Source of the DNA: Armatimonadota bacterium
Lineage (GTDB): Bacteria; Armatimonadota; JAAZEB01
Length of the DNA: 39,675 bases
Assembly: GCA_012512505.1 (NCBI GenBank)
Contig: JAAZEB010000202.1
Coordinates: 1-39,675, forward strand
Direction: 5' to 3'
The translations under genes and the position numbers were made by a program. Below are positions 39,456 to 39,675 of this stretch, one piece after another. Each line of letters starts with the position of its first letter. Within the stretch, counting starts at the first letter, position 1. The notes below the pieces were generated by a model. It worked only from the letters and a program-made list of their open reading frames with translations, was not told the DNA's origin and did not search any database.

Positions 39456-39675
39456 CACGGTTCCTCGGTTCTCCACTCGCTGGGTAGCGCCATTCCGTCG
39501 CACACCAGCCGCACGTCATCAAACCAGGCGGTCCCCTCACCATAGCGGAAGATGAGGTGGGGGGCCAGGGTGAGCACCCCCGGGTCGGGCTCGTCCTCCG
39601 CCGGCGGCGTGTAGATGACCGCCAACTCCCGCCACTCCTCCGGCGGGGTGCCAGGCTCGGTCAAGGATGGCCCGC
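39455..39675 (-). CDS. C-terminal part of a beta-sandwich (sugar-binding-type) protein
   Basis: The reading frame is open to the right edge and no start is visible, so only the last 73 residues are seen. They include PPEEWRELAVIYTPP, APHLIFRYGEGTAWFDDVRLV and the stop after EWRTEEP. The 'W..V..tp' strand followed by an aromatic GTAWFDDVRL strand is typical of the final strands of carbohydrate-binding (CBM4/9-like) jellyroll domains attached to glycoside hydrolases. The full protein cannot be identified. It overlaps the next gene by one base (TGATG), so it belongs to the same transcript. Confidence 0.6.
   Translation of the reverse strand, partial: GPSLTEPGTPPEEWRELAVIYTPPAEDEPDPGVLTLAPHLIFRYGEGTAWFDDVRLVCDGMALPSEWRTEEP

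Overview
The window is a 39.7 kb high-GC chromosomal segment with 32 protein genes that I can support, one of them cut by the right edge. I recognised no rRNA, tRNA, phage, insertion sequence or CRISPR array. The best taxonomic hint is the first gene, a DUF1559-type pseudopilin with the '[16 protein letters not shown]' neck and a C-terminal H-X9-DG motif. That form is very common in Armatimonadota and related Planctomycetes-like lineages. The dense carbohydrate genes (two DUF1080, two Gfo/Idh/MocA, a DUF4091/GH123-like protein, a giant beta-helix protein) fit Armatimonadota too. This assignment is an inference.

Layout. 0.4-3.6 kb: pseudopilin, DUF481 outer-membrane protein and an exported thioredoxin-TPR protein. 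3.7-10.1 kb: central metabolism on the minus strand, namely NAD-type isocitrate dehydrogenase, thiamine-phosphate kinase, a small unknown protein and the succinate dehydrogenase operon sdhCAB with its own promoter. 10.4-12.8 kb: ammonium transporter and undecaprenyl-diphosphatase. Between these two lies a six-unit, exactly 11-bp-periodic operator that resembles a GlnR nitrogen box. 13.0-19.2 kb, plus strand: a URO-D-fold methyltransferase-like gene, a ZIP metal transporter, a selenocysteine-containing selD read through an in-frame UGA, a CPYC redoxin, tilS and pyrF.

19.3-28.2 kb, minus strand, is a six-gene block behind a near-perfect sigma-70 promoter: DUF1080, Gfo/Idh/MocA dehydrogenase, xylose-isomerase-like TIM barrel, a tandem DUF1284-like Cys-rich protein, a URO-D-like protein and a 1206-residue secreted LamG/TPR/beta-helix protein. 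From known families, dehydrogenase plus DUF1080 plus TIM-barrel isomerase suggests oxidative 3-keto-glycoside breakdown. The beta-helix protein would act outside the cytoplasm on a polysaccharide. 28.4-34.5 kb: pyrE, a large Lhr-type helicase carrying an in-frame heptanucleotide-repeat insertion, and mscL with a zinc-ribbon tail. 34.7-39.7 kb: a second carbohydrate locus (DUF4091 protein, secreted DUF1080 paralogue, Gfo/Idh/MocA, partial sugar-binding-type protein) interrupted by a single-domain response regulator.

The intergenic DNA is structured. Three small dispersed repeat families recur. One (R1) folds as two hairpins inside a closing stem and shows a compensatory base change. Several strong hairpins without U-tracts sit at gene ends. 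A few promoters are close to consensus, including one that would make the uppP mRNA leaderless.
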